Source: Chitinophaga pinensis (GTDB taxonomy: Bacteria; Bacteroidota; Bacteroidia; Chitinophagales; Chitinophagaceae). Taken from it: 40,540 nucleotides of DNA. Each line of letters opens with the position of its first letter. The stretch's first letter is position 1. The DNA lies in contig CAMBYG010000008.1 in the NCBI GenBank assembly GCA_945872085.1, positions 1-40,540 of the forward strand, in the 5' to 3' direction. Shown here piece by piece: positions 8,514 through 16,481 of the stretch. The notes beneath the pieces were generated by a model. It saw nothing but the letters and a program-made list of their open reading frames with translations, did not search any database and was not told the DNA's origin. The position numbers and the translations under genes are program-made.

Positions 8514-9119
8514 TTGAAAACAAACGATAAAATAATTTTAGGTATTGACCCTGGTACATTAGTGATGGGTTATGGAATTATTAAAATAAGTAAGCAAAAA
8601 ATAAGCTTATTGGAAATGGGTGTGTTACAATTATCTAAGTACGATGACCACGCCTATAGATTGCAATTGATTTTTAAAAAAATAGAACAATTAATTAAAC
8701 ATCATGGCCCTACTGATGTTGCCATAGAAGCACCCTTCTTTGGTAAAAATGTGCAAAGTATGCTTAAGTTAGGTCGCGCACAAGGAGTAGCCATTGCAGC
8801 TGCCATGATACATAATTTGGAAGCAGTTGAATATGCGCCAAGAAAAATTAAACAAGTTATTACAGGTAAAGGTAATGCAAGTAAAGAACAAGTTTGGAAC
8901 ATGTTACAGCGCACTTTAAACTTGCAAGAAGATATTCGTTTTATGGATGCTTCAGATGCAGTAGGTGTTGCGTTATGTCATTTTTATCAAGATAAAGCTA
9001 GTCAATTACTAAATCAACAGGCTTCTATTACCAAACCTATTAAGTTAAAAAAGCCGTCTACTAAAAAGTCCGATTGGTCTACCTTCGTAAACCAAAATCC
9101 GGATAGAATAAAAAAATGA
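8514..9119 (+). CDS. ruvC: Holliday junction endodeoxyribonuclease RuvC
   Basis: RuvC resolves four-way junctions left by recombination. I chose the TTG at 8514 because it gives MKTNDKIILGIDPGT, the usual short RuvC N-terminus; a GTG at 8490 would add eight residues not seen in the family. The four acidic catalytic residues are visible: D12 (GIDPGT), E72 (AIEAPF), D145 and D148 (MDASDAVGVALCH). The product is 201 residues, longer than the 170-180 usual, because of a Lys/Ser-rich tail after residue 160. A near-match -7 box (TTACTTTG, 8480-8487) lies upstream. ruvA and ruvB are not in the window. Its stop overlaps the start of the sensor kinase gene (ATGA), so they are translationally coupled. 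Confidence 0.95.
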   Translation: MKTNDKIILGIDPGTLVMGYGIIKISKQKISLLEMGVLQLSKYDDHAYRLQLIFKKIEQLIKHHGPTDVAIEAPFFGKNVQSMLKLGRAQGVAIAAAMIHNLEAVEYAPRKIKQVITGKGNASKEQVWNMLQRTLNLQEDIRFMDASDAVGVALCHFYQDKASQLLNQQASITKPIKLKKPSTKKSDWSTFVNQNPDRIKK

Positions 9120-10387
9120 CGAACAAATCTATAAGGTTGTTAATGCTTGTAGCTTTTATAGGGGCTATTGGTATCATTATAACCCAGACCTACTGGGTTA
9201 GAAAAGCTTATCAATTACAAGAGAAAGAATTTGAATTGAAAGCAAACCTTGCACTACGTAATGTAGCCAGTAATATTGCTGAATTGAAACACATACAATT
9301 GCCAATTTATAGTCCTGTTGAGCAAATTCCACCCGATTTTTTTATTGTTCAAATTAATGTTCATGTCGAACAAGATGTACTGGCACATTTTCTTCAAGCT
9401 TCCTTTACCAAACAAAATATAACAACCAATTTTTGGTATGGATTATATGATTGCATGAGTGATACCGTTCAATATGCTGCGTATATAAATATGCAGGATA
9501 ATATGAAAGAAGATATTCCAAATGCAGCTTTCAAGAAAATTAAAAAATTAAACTATCACTTTGCCGTTTATTTTCCTAATAGAAAGCAATTCCTTTATCA
9601 GCAACTTAGTGTCTGGATTATTTCTACCGTGGTTCTAATTTTCATATTAATATTACTCACGTATTTACTATTTATAATTTTAAAACAAAAAAGACTTTCA
9701 GAGATACAAAAGGACTTCGTTAATAATATGACCCATGAATTTAAAACACCTCTTGCAAGTATACAATTGTCTGCAGACGTTCTAAAAAACCCCGCTATAT
9801 TGCAAAACGAGCAGCGATTATTGAATTATGCTACCATCATTTCTACAGAGGCTACCCAGCTCACCCATCAAGTAGAACGTGTTTTACAAATGGCACATGC
9901 AGATAAGGGCTATTTACAATTGAGCAAAGATCAATTTGATTGGCAGACCTTAATTAAAGAAACCGTAGCTTCATTTGAACAAGCTATTGAACTTAAAAAT
10001 GCAAAAATTATTTTCGATTTTCCTGAACAGCCCATTACTTTTATTGGCGATCAGTTGCATTTGAAGAATTGTATAAGAAATTTAATAGATAATGCCCTAA
10101 AGTATAATACCGGAATCCCTCATATACGTATTGCGTTAAAAGTATCTAATCAAATAGAAATTATTTTTGAAGATAATGGTATTGGTATTAGTAAAAGCGA
10201 TCAAAAATTACTTTTTCAGAAATTTTATCGGGTAAACACAGGTAATATTCATAATGTAAAAGGTTTTGGATTAGGTCTAAGCTATATCCGGCTTATAGTA
10301 AAAGCGCATGGTGGAAATATATGTTGTGAGAGTGATTTAGGCAACGGCACGAAATTTGTAATATACTTACCTATAAATGATTTGTAA
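9116..10387 (+). CDS. Two-component sensor histidine kinase
   Basis: This 423-residue membrane kinase has a transmembrane helix at about residues 7-25, a periplasmic sensor region of about 140 residues with no domain I recognise, and a second helix at about 167-190. The cytoplasmic part starts almost directly with the HisKA box (phospho-acceptor H207 in MTHEFKTPLASI), with no visible HAMP domain. The ATPase domain follows: N box (NLIDNALKYN), G1 (FEDNGIGI), F box (FQKFYR) and G2 (GFGLGLSYI). The next gene is the response regulator, directly abutting, so they form a pair. The layout resembles the RprX/RprY pair of Bacteroides, but orthology is not established here. The gene overlaps ruvC by 4 bases. 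Confidence 0.95.
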   Translation: MTNKSIRLLMLVAFIGAIGIIITQTYWVRKAYQLQEKEFELKANLALRNVASNIAELKHIQLPIYSPVEQIPPDFFIVQINVHVEQDVLAHFLQASFTKQNITTNFWYGLYDCMSDTVQYAAYINMQDNMKEDIPNAAFKKIKKLNYHFAVYFPNRKQFLYQQLSVWIISTVVLIFILILLTYLLFIILKQKRLSEIQKDFVNNMTHEFKTPLASIQLSADVLKNPAILQNEQRLLNYATIISTEATQLTHQVERVLQMAHADKGYLQLSKDQFDWQTLIKETVASFEQAIELKNAKIIFDFPEQPITFIGDQLHLKNCIRNLIDNALKYNTGIPHIRIALKVSNQIEIIFEDNGIGISKSDQKLLFQKFYRVNTGNIHNVKGFGLGLSYIRLIVKAHGGNICCESDLGNGTKFVIYLPINDL

Positions 10388-11083
10388 ATGAATACAAAGG
10401 CAACTATTTTATTTGTTGAAGATGATGCTTCCTTAAGCTTTGTTATTAAAGATAATTTAGAAGAGTATGGGTATATTGTTATCCATTGTTCCGATGGTGA
10501 ATCTGCCTGGCAGCAATTTATGAAGCATAGTTTTGATTTATGTTTGCTAGATGTAATGCTTCCTAAGAAAGATGGTTTTACTTTGGCTGCACAGATCCGT
10601 AAGAAAAATGAATTATTGCCTATTATCCTGTTAACCGCTAAAAATATGGATGAAGATAAAATTAAAGGATTTAAAAGCGGGGTAGATGATTACATAACTA
10701 AGCCATTTAATATGCAGGAGTTATTATTGAGAATGGAAGTTTTTTTAAAGCGCACTAAAACAGAAGTTAATATATTCCCAGTAAAAGTTACACTAGGCAG
10801 TATTATTTTCAATTATGAGGAATTAGAATTGCAAACTAATCAAGGTATTATTCAATTAACCCAAAAGGAAGCTGATCTATTGAAGTATTTTTGCCAGCAT
10901 ATCAATCAAACACTAAAAAGAGAAGATATTCTTGTGCATGTGTGGGGAAAAGATGACTACTTTTTAGGCAGAAGTATGGATGTGTTCATCACTAAATTAA
11001 GAAAACATCTCAAAGCTGAGCCTTCTGTAGAAATACAAACCATACATGGTAAAGGATTTAAATTTCATTTGAATGTCAATTAA
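10388..11083 (+). CDS. OmpR/PhoB-family response regulator
   Basis: This 231-residue protein has an N-terminal receiver domain with the acidic pocket E11/D12/D13, phospho-acceptor D55 (LLDVMLP), T83 and K105 (DYITKPF). From about residue 135 it has a winged-helix Trans_reg_C DNA-binding domain (LTQKEADLLKYF, REDILVHVWG, VFITKLRKHL, TIHGKGFKF). It would bind DNA when phosphorylated by the kinase encoded just upstream; its start codon directly follows the kinase stop with no spacer. Its targets are unknown. The OmpA-like lipoprotein gene 40 bases downstream is in the same direction and could be a co-transcribed or regulated partner. Confidence 0.95.
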   Translation: MNTKATILFVEDDASLSFVIKDNLEEYGYIVIHCSDGESAWQQFMKHSFDLCLLDVMLPKKDGFTLAAQIRKKNELLPIILLTAKNMDEDKIKGFKSGVDDYITKPFNMQELLLRMEVFLKRTKTEVNIFPVKVTLGSIIFNYEELELQTNQGIIQLTQKEADLLKYFCQHINQTLKREDILVHVWGKDDYFLGRSMDVFITKLRKHLKAEPSVEIQTIHGKGFKFHLNVN

Positions 11084-11123
11084 TTAGAAATTTATACCTA
11101 TTTTTAGTTCTAATTTTAATGTT

Positions 11124-11672
11124 ATGTTTAAGAAAATTCTATTTATTTGCTTGCCTATTTTCACGTTATTATTTAGTTCTTGCGAAGAACCTTTCTGTGA
11201 TTGTATAACGGATACTGATTATACAAATACAACTACTTCAAAACCAAAATCAGCTATTCAATCTATTTATTCAGAATTGAAAGGTAATTTAACTAAAGCT
11301 ACTATTAAATTGTCTGATGATGGAAAAAGTGTTCGCATTCTGATACCCGACGTACTTTTTTTCAAAACTAATGTTGCCGCTATTCCTGTTGCAGATACTA
11401 TTATTGAACTGTTGTCGGTATCTTTAAAAAAGTATGATCAGATACAAGTCATCTCTAGTGGCCATACCGATACTAAAGGTACAGATGCTTATAATGAGCA
11501 ATTATCTAAAGCAAGAGCCGAAACAGGTAAAACACTTTTAGTAAATAAAGGTATTGCCACAAATAGAATTGAGACTAAATGGCATGGTGATACCGATCCT
11601 ATTGCTAGTAACGAAGACGAAGCTGGTAGAGCTCAGAATAGAAGAACAGAGTATATCTTATACCAGAAATAA
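11124..11672 (+). CDS. Small OmpA-domain lipoprotein (Pal-like)
   Basis: The product has 182 residues with a lipoprotein signal (LLFSSC, Cys near residue 20). After a Ser/Thr-rich linker comes an OmpA C-terminal domain (about residues 70-182) with SSGHTDTKGTDAYNEQLSKARA and the closing AGRAQNRRTEYIL motif (quoted in parts: SGHTDTKG, LSKARA, AQNRRTE). This architecture is that of Pal-like lipoproteins that join the outer membrane to peptidoglycan. It is 40 bases after the response regulator gene, and a bidirectional terminator follows, so it may be the last gene of the ruvC-kinase-regulator unit. A TAATTTTA sequence at 11111-11118 is a one-mismatch -7 box and could give it its own promoter. 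Confidence 0.92.
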   Translation: MFKKILFICLPIFTLLFSSCEEPFCDCITDTDYTNTTTSKPKSAIQSIYSELKGNLTKATIKLSDDGKSVRILIPDVLFFKTNVAAIPVADTIIELLSVSLKKYDQIQVISSGHTDTKGTDAYNEQLSKARAETGKTLLVNKGIATNRIETKWHGDTDPIASNEDEAGRAQNRRTEYILYQK

Positions 11673-11690
11673 ATAATAGTTACAACAATA

Positions 11691-11720
11691 AAAAAAGCGA
11701 ACCATGGTTCGCTTTTTTTT
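11691..11720. terminator. Bidirectional terminator between convergent genes
   Basis: The perfect palindrome gcgaaccatggttcgc is flanked by six A on one side and eight T on the other, so it can terminate both strands. The T-run overlaps the TAA stop (11719-11721) of the reverse-strand kinase/RapZ gene. Confidence 0.9.
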
Positions 11721-13179
11721 ATTTCTTCCAGTTACTTTGATTAATATGTTGGATTTGAATAATGACATCATATTTACTTTTGATATAACTAGCCATTTTT
11801 TCTGTGGCATATACAGATCTGTGTTGTCCGCCGGTGCAACCAAAATTAATACTTAAATGTTCAAAACCTCTATGCATATAATCTTCAATGCTTATAGACA
11901 CTAAAGAAAAAGCATCGTCTAAAAAGGCAAGCATATTCGTTTCTTCTTCCAAGAATTGCTTTACACCAATATCTAAGCCACTTTGTGTTTTATATATTTC
12001 TTGTCTACCCGGATTTAATATACCTCTACAATCAAATACAAATCCACCGCCATTTCCATGCTCATCTTTAGGAATTCCATTTTCTTTGTAAGAAAAGCTA
12101 TTTAATTCAAGTGTTAATTTTTGTTTATGTTGAGTAGTAATAGTTTGAAATCTTTTTTGAATAGCTTCGCTGCAAAGAGTTTCTAATAAAGAACGCAATT
12201 CTGGGTAAGCAGGTAAAGATGGGTTATCGGAAAGAAAACTTTCAAGGTTTTTTAATGCAGGCGCTATACTTGAAATAAAATGTGGTTTCTTTTCTATCAG
12301 ACCTCTAAATCCATAAGCACCTAATACTTGTAATAAACGTAATAAAACAAATTGTAAGTATCCTCTTCTAAAGTGCATTTCATCCATTTTAGAAATAGGA
12401 AGTGCATTCATACTTTGGATATAACCATTCAATAATTCCTCTTTCCATTTATTGGGTAACTGTGCTTTTGCTTGCCACAATAAAGATGCTATATCATATT
12501 GTGCGGGCCCTTGCATGCTTCCTTGATAGTCTATCAAATATAACTTGCCTTCATGTACCATGATATTTCTACTCTGGAAATCTCTATACATAAGCATTTG
12601 TGGCTGCACCCTACCTAAATCTTTAGATAGCTCTTCCATTTCGCTAATTAAAAGCTGTTTATTATAAAACACTTTTTGCATATCAGCGAAATAGTATTTA
12701 AAGTACATGAGGTCTTGAAAAATAGCTTTTTCATCAAACTGTTGAGTTGAGAAGCACTGCTTATAATCTACTTCTCTGCCAGCCAACCATTGTACTTTAG
12801 CTAGAATTTCTAAACTATTATGGAATTGTTTTTTTACCTCATCTGTTAATCCTTCCTTCATTAATAAATCAAATAGGGAAGTATTACCTAGATCTTGTTG
12901 TAAATATGTTTTTCGGTCTTTACCTTTTCTATATAGAATAGGTATAGAAATATTATGCTTTTTAAATAATTCGGTGAAATAGAAATATGTATTGTTTTCT
13001 GCTGTATTGGGGTTGTAGGTTCCAATTGCGGAATGCGTATCGTTACTCAATCTAAAATATCTTCTGTCAGAACCCGAAACAGGCAATGATTCGATAGTGT
13101 TTGCTTCACTTTCAAATTCTTGTTCAAATAATTTTTTCAGTTGGTCTATGATAGTGCTTGTGCTTACGGTCTTAGTCAT
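11719..13179 (-). CDS. Fusion of AmgK-like sugar kinase (APH fold) with RapZ C-terminal domain
   Basis: This 486-residue protein has two domains. Residues about 25-330 are an aminoglycoside phosphotransferase-fold kinase closest to AmgK, the anomeric MurNAc/GlcNAc kinase: catalytic loop YRDFQSRN (D200, N205; Tyr replaces the usual His) and metal motif LIDYQG (D217), then GPAQYDIASLL. Residues about 365-480 match the C-terminal half of RapZ/YvcJ: FDCRGILNPG, SGLD and GCTGGQHRS (C458-S465), the region that binds glucosamine 6-phosphate in E. coli RapZ. The RapZ P-loop ATPase half is absent. I infer an amino-sugar kinase with an amino-sugar-phosphate sensing domain, perhaps in cell-wall recycling. 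The phosphatase SixA-like and lpxH genes lie just upstream on the same strand. Confidence 0.87.
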   Translation of the reverse strand: MTKTVSTSTIIDQLKKLFEQEFESEANTIESLPVSGSDRRYFRLSNDTHSAIGTYNPNTAENNTYFYFTELFKKHNISIPILYRKGKDRKTYLQQDLGNTSLFDLLMKEGLTDEVKKQFHNSLEILAKVQWLAGREVDYKQCFSTQQFDEKAIFQDLMYFKYYFADMQKVFYNKQLLISEMEELSKDLGRVQPQMLMYRDFQSRNIMVHEGKLYLIDYQGSMQGPAQYDIASLLWQAKAQLPNKWKEELLNGYIQSMNALPISKMDEMHFRRGYLQFVLLRLLQVLGAYGFRGLIEKKPHFISSIAPALKNLESFLSDNPSLPAYPELRSLLETLCSEAIQKRFQTITTQHKQKLTLELNSFSYKENGIPKDEHGNGGGFVFDCRGILNPGRQEIYKTQSGLDIGVKQFLEEETNMLAFLDDAFSLVSISIEDYMHRGFEHLSINFGCTGGQHRSVYATEKMASYIKSKYDVIIQIQHINQSNWKK

Positions 13180-13186
13180 GGTATAT

Positions 13187-13663
13187 TTAAGGTACTATTT
13201 TATAATAATTACTTGTGTTGTTTTGAAAAATATCAGTCCAGTTGTCGGTTTTTAATTCGACTACAATCACTTCGGCCGTTGCAAGGTCTTTGTAAATAGG
13301 TGCTTGAGTTAATCTATTTGCAAATTCGCTTATGCCAGGGTTGTGCGCAAGGATACAAAGGGTATCTATTGCGTTGTCCGTTATAGCAATAGCATCATAC
13401 AAATCGGTAGCACTACACAAATAAAGCTGATTATCTGCTTCCAGTTCTATTTCATAACCCATATGAGTAACTAAAAGTTGTGCCGATTGTTTTGTTCGTT
13501 TTGCTGCACTGTAAAGAACTTTATCAATTTTTATTGCTTGTTTCGATATTTTTTCTGCTATTGATGCTATTTGGTTCAATCCAAATGCACTCAGTGCTCT
13601 TTCGAAATCATTTTTATGATCTTCTGCTTGAGCGTGTCGTATCAAAACCAGTTGCTTAATCAT
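13187..13663 (-). CDS. SixA-like histidine phosphatase
   Basis: The chosen ATG at 13663 gives MIKQLVLIRHAQAEDH, 158 residues, with the phosphohistidine catalytic RHA motif at its N-terminus. An ATG at 13720 in frame would add 19 residues with no family support and would lie well inside lpxH. The second conserved His is in ILAHNPGISEF. The short single-domain form matches SixA, which removes phosphate from histidine phosphotransfer proteins, but related enzymes act on small phosphorylated metabolites, so the substrate is open. It overlaps the end of lpxH by 8 bases and is followed after 7 bases by the kinase/RapZ fusion, consistent with a three-gene operon lpxH-sixA-kinase. Confidence 0.88.
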   Translation of the reverse strand: MIKQLVLIRHAQAEDHKNDFERALSAFGLNQIASIAEKISKQAIKIDKVLYSAAKRTKQSAQLLVTHMGYEIELEADNQLYLCSATDLYDAIAITDNAIDTLCILAHNPGISEFANRLTQAPIYKDLATAEVIVVELKTDNWTDIFQNNTSNYYKIVP

Positions 13664-14420
13664 GCTTTTTGTAATATTGAAGACGCAAATGTTTCCCGTC
13701 AAATACGGCGTAGCTATCATATCGAATCCAATCGCCCAAATTGATATAGAGACTACGATCGCTAATTGGATATTCTAAAGCTAAATGTCGATGACCAAAG
13801 ATAAAATAATCAAAATGATTTTTTTCAATTGTGGACAAACAAAACTGCACCAACCATTCTTTATCAGCGCCTTGAAATTCTTCTTCACGACCTTCTCCGT
13901 GTTTGGGCCCCAATTGACTAAACCAATTAGCAATAGCAATGCCGGTATCTGGGTGAATTCTTCTATACAACCACTGTAAGATGTTGTTGGTCATTATTTT
14001 TTTAAGAAATTTATATCCTTTATCACCAGGACCAAGGCCATCTCCGTGACCAATATAAAATTCTTTTTGATTGTAGCTACGTTTTATAGGTTGGTGATGA
14101 ACAGGAATACCTAATTCGGATTCAAAATAATCACGCATCCATAAATCATGGTTACCGGTAAAAATTTCTATTTGAATTCCTTTATCTTTTAGTTGTGCTA
14201 ATTTACCTAGAAAACGAATATAGCCTTTAGGCACCACATGTTTGTACTCAAACCAAGCATCAAACAAATCGCCTACTAAAAATATGGTATGGGCATTAGG
14301 TGCTATTTCATCTAACCAAGCACATATTTTCTTTTCTCTTAATATACTGGCACTAAGATTGGGGATTCCCAAATGAAAATCAGATGCAAAATAGATATGT
14401 TTACCCTCAGGTAATTGCAT
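13656..14420 (-). CDS. lpxH: UDP-2,3-diacylglucosamine diphosphatase, LpxH-like
   Basis: This 254-residue calcineurin-like phosphoesterase has the metal-binding motifs in order: SDFHLG (D14, H16), GDLFDAW (D51), GNHDLW (N90, H91), GHGDG (H125) and GHRH (H210, H212). LpxH hydrolyses UDP-2,3-diacylglucosamine to lipid X in lipid A synthesis at the inner face of the cytoplasmic membrane. The length fits Bacteroidota LpxH-type proteins; the extra segment before residue 200 carries several basic residues that could contact the membrane. An LpxL-type acyltransferase is encoded at 38971. It starts the lpxH-sixA-kinase unit and overlaps the sixA-like gene by 8 bases. Confidence 0.9.
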   Translation of the reverse strand: MQLPEGKHIYFASDFHLGIPNLSASILREKKICAWLDEIAPNAHTIFLVGDLFDAWFEYKHVVPKGYIRFLGKLAQLKDKGIQIEIFTGNHDLWMRDYFESELGIPVHHQPIKRSYNQKEFYIGHGDGLGPGDKGYKFLKKIMTNNILQWLYRRIHPDTGIAIANWFSQLGPKHGEGREEEFQGADKEWLVQFCLSTIEKNHFDYFIFGHRHLALEYPISDRSLYINLGDWIRYDSYAVFDGKHLRLQYYKKHD

Positions 14421-14573
14421 GGTTCAAAAGCGGTTTATTTGTATGCAAGTTACTTCAAAAAAACCACTAAAATTTGTTATTATTTTTTGAATAGTATAAA
14501 AAATGATTACTTTAGAGTACACAAATGTTTGTGCGTATTTAAAACCATTATTCACCAATTAAAAAAACAAGCT

Positions 14574-14939
14574 ATGCTAAAAATGACGCTTATCGGCCAT
14601 ATTGGCCAAGATGCCACTAACACAGATGTGAATGGCAAAACGGTAACTAATTTTTCTGTTGCTCATACAGAAAAGTACAAAGACAAAAACGGTATTGAAC
14701 AAAAAAATACTACATGGGTAAATTGTAGTATGTGGGAGCGTGAAAAAATAGCGCCTTATTTAAAAAAAGGTACTCAAGTATTTATTGAAGGCACACCAGA
14801 TGCGCGTGCTTATCAAAGTAAAGATCAAGAATTGAAATCAAGCCTAGATTGTCGGGTGCAAACTATTCAATTATTAGGGGGAGCACGCAAAGAAGGTGAT
14901 AATAGCGCAAATGATGCGCATGATGATTTACCTTTCTAA
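14574..14939 (+). CDS. ssb: Single-stranded DNA-binding protein
   Basis: I set the start at the ATG at 14574, giving MLKMTLIGHIGQDA; the frame is open further upstream to 14415 but those 53 residues do not resemble SSB. The 121-residue product has an OB fold (TNFSVAH, NTTWVNCSMW, GTQVFIEG) and the acidic tail ending DDLPF, the conserved tip that recruits repair and replication proteins. It is shorter than the usual 150-170 residues, as the linker between the OB fold and the tail is only about 15 residues, so it may be a secondary SSB. It stands alone and diverges from lpxH. Its stop overlaps the stop of the facing gene. Confidence 0.94.
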   Translation: MLKMTLIGHIGQDATNTDVNGKTVTNFSVAHTEKYKDKNGIEQKNTTWVNCSMWEREKIAPYLKKGTQVFIEGTPDARAYQSKDQELKSSLDCRVQTIQLLGGARKEGDNSANDAHDDLPF

Positions 14940-15712
14940 AATCGTTCTTCTATACCCAATCCAAAAAGTGCATAATCGTATTTAACAGGATCGGTACTAC
15001 AAAACTGACGAAGCTTTGCTGTAAGTAATGTTGCAGCTTGCCAGTCAGTTTTTTTTGTGTCTAATAAACCAAATCGATTGGCAACACTAGTTACATGAAC
15101 ATCTAATGGGCATATCAATTGCTTCATTTTTATTGTTTTCCATATACCAAAATCTACTCCGGCATCATCTTTTCTTACCATCCATCGCAAATACATATTA
15201 ATGCGCTTGCAAGCACTTTTTTTAGCAGGACTAGCAAGGTGTTTTTTTGTTCTCACAGGATGTTCTATGGAAAAAAATGCATCATGAAAATGTATTAATG
15301 CATTGCACACATCTGCTTCTTGTTTAATATTGGGACTGATAAATAAAGATTCTAAACTTTCATGATGTTGATAATGAAGATGAAGGCGTTCGATAAAATA
15401 TAGTAAATCGGTTGCATTAAAAGTTCTATGCGCAAACTGCAACATCTTTTTTAAATCGTGTTCTGTATGATGCAGTATAAAGGCGTGTGGATCATTATCC
15501 ATCCAGGTTAGTAGCTTATTGCAACTATTGATAATACTCTTTCTATTGCCCCATGCTAACACTGCGGCAAATAACCCTGCAATTTCTATATCTTGTTTTT
15601 TACTAAACCGATGTGGTATAGCTATTGGATCGGCAGCAATAAAATCAACCTGGTTATAGAGTTTTACCCGATTGTCTAACAAGGCTTTTAAATGCTCATC
15701 CGAAATTTGCAT
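14936..15712 (-). CDS. TIGR02757 (DUF2400) family protein
   Basis: The 258-residue product matches the Bacteroidota-rich TIGR02757/DUF2400 family, which has no established function. Recognisable parts are the opening LLDNRVKLYN with the DPIAIPHRFS motif, GLFAAVLAWGNRKSI, MYLRWMVRKDDAGVDFGIW (family core), PLDVHVTSVA and the final YDYALFGLGIE. The middle and C-terminal pattern resembles helix-hairpin-helix DNA glycosylase-type folds, but I cannot show catalytic residues. Its start overlaps the stop of the cyclophilin gene by 1 base (TAATG), so the two are coupled. Its stop overlaps the ssb stop by 4 bases. Confidence 0.88.
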   Translation of the reverse strand: MQISDEHLKALLDNRVKLYNQVDFIAADPIAIPHRFSKKQDIEIAGLFAAVLAWGNRKSIINSCNKLLTWMDNDPHAFILHHTEHDLKKMLQFAHRTFNATDLLYFIERLHLHYQHHESLESLFISPNIKQEADVCNALIHFHDAFFSIEHPVRTKKHLASPAKKSACKRINMYLRWMVRKDDAGVDFGIWKTIKMKQLICPLDVHVTSVANRFGLLDTKKTDWQAATLLTAKLRQFCSTDPVKYDYALFGLGIEERF

Positions 15713-16374
15713 TAAAATAATCCTAAAAATTTATTTCGTAAAACACGTACTTTAAGCATTCTTACATCTTCATAAGGCCTATCAGCAGCATTTCTTGATC
15801 GCATAGCAATAGTATCTACTACGTTCATACCTTTTATTACTTCTCCAAATACCGTATAGTTGCCGTCTAAAAAAGGAGTGCCTCCAAGTGTAGTATATAC
15901 TTTTCTTTGAGCTGCAGTAAATACTCGGTTTGTTTTACTACTAATGGTATTGAGCTGCTCTTCTGTAACTACTTTTCCTACCACTATATAAAATTGACAA
16001 GCACTCGATTTTTTTTCAGGATTATTGTCTCTTGCCATACCTAATGCCCCTCTTTTATGATAGTTAATAGCATTAATTTCTGCAGGTACTAAATAGCTCA
16101 AATCACCATCACCTAATTGTTTTTCAGGACCAGCATGTTTAGAATCCGGATCGCCTCCTTGAATAACAAAAGAAGGGATTACTCTATGAAATAAAGTGCT
16201 GTCAAAATAATGTTCACGACTAAGCTTTAACAAATTTGCTGAATGCAAGGGCGTATTATCATAGAGTTTTAAAATGATAACCCCATAATTGGTCTCTATT
16301 TTTATAGTTTTCTTTTTTGCAAAAGCGGAAACCATACATAGGCTGCAAATTAGTATTAGAAGGATATGGCGCAT
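15712..16374 (-). CDS. Periplasmic cyclophilin-type peptidyl-prolyl isomerase
   Basis: The 220-residue product starts with a signal peptide (LILICSLCMVSAFAK), so it acts outside the cytoplasm. The cyclophilin fold is shown by FHRVIPSFVIQGGDP (catalytic Arg in FHR), SSACQFYIV and YTVFGEVIKGMNVVD. It speeds up cis-trans isomerisation of proline bonds during folding. About 35 residues are inserted before the DGNYTVFG segment (VTEEQLNTISSK region), which is common in Bacteroidota members. It is the first gene of a two-gene unit with the TIGR02757 gene. A one-mismatch -7 box (TAATATTG, reverse strand 16392-16399) lies 17 bases before the start. Confidence 0.94.
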   Translation of the reverse strand: MRHILLILICSLCMVSAFAKKKTIKIETNYGVIILKLYDNTPLHSANLLKLSREHYFDSTLFHRVIPSFVIQGGDPDSKHAGPEKQLGDGDLSYLVPAEINAINYHKRGALGMARDNNPEKKSSACQFYIVVGKVVTEEQLNTISSKTNRVFTAAQRKVYTTLGGTPFLDGNYTVFGEVIKGMNVVDTIAMRSRNAADRPYEDVRMLKVRVLRNKFLGLF

Positions 16375-16465
16375 AGAATAATTTTTGAAAACAATATTAC
16401 ATATTTTAGTTTAAAAAGGATATAGATTACCACCTAATTCTAGGTTTAGTTTATGGGTATTATTG

Positions 16466-16473
16466 TATCTTTG
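16466..16473 (+). promoter_or_regulatory. Bacteroidota -7 box (TATCTTTG) of mfd
   Basis: This is a perfect TAnnTTTG match followed by C, and it ends 8 bases before the mfd ATG at 16482. The message would be leaderless or nearly so. Confidence 0.65.
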
Positions 16474-16481
16474 CCCCTCTT

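Noticed and set aside
13664-13720. Extended start for the SixA-like gene at 13720
   Set aside because: The extra 19 residues lie within lpxH and the family starts at MIKQLVLIRHA. The ATG at 13663 is preferred.
14520-14533. Near-palindrome cacaaa-tg-tttgtg before ssb as an operator
   Set aside because: It is only 6 bp per arm in an AT-rich gap; chance occurrence is likely and no regulator is linked to it.
14415-14573. Extended ssb start at 14415
   Set aside because: The extra 53 residues are unlike SSB and the added region overlaps the lpxH start on the other strand. The ATG at 14574 fits.
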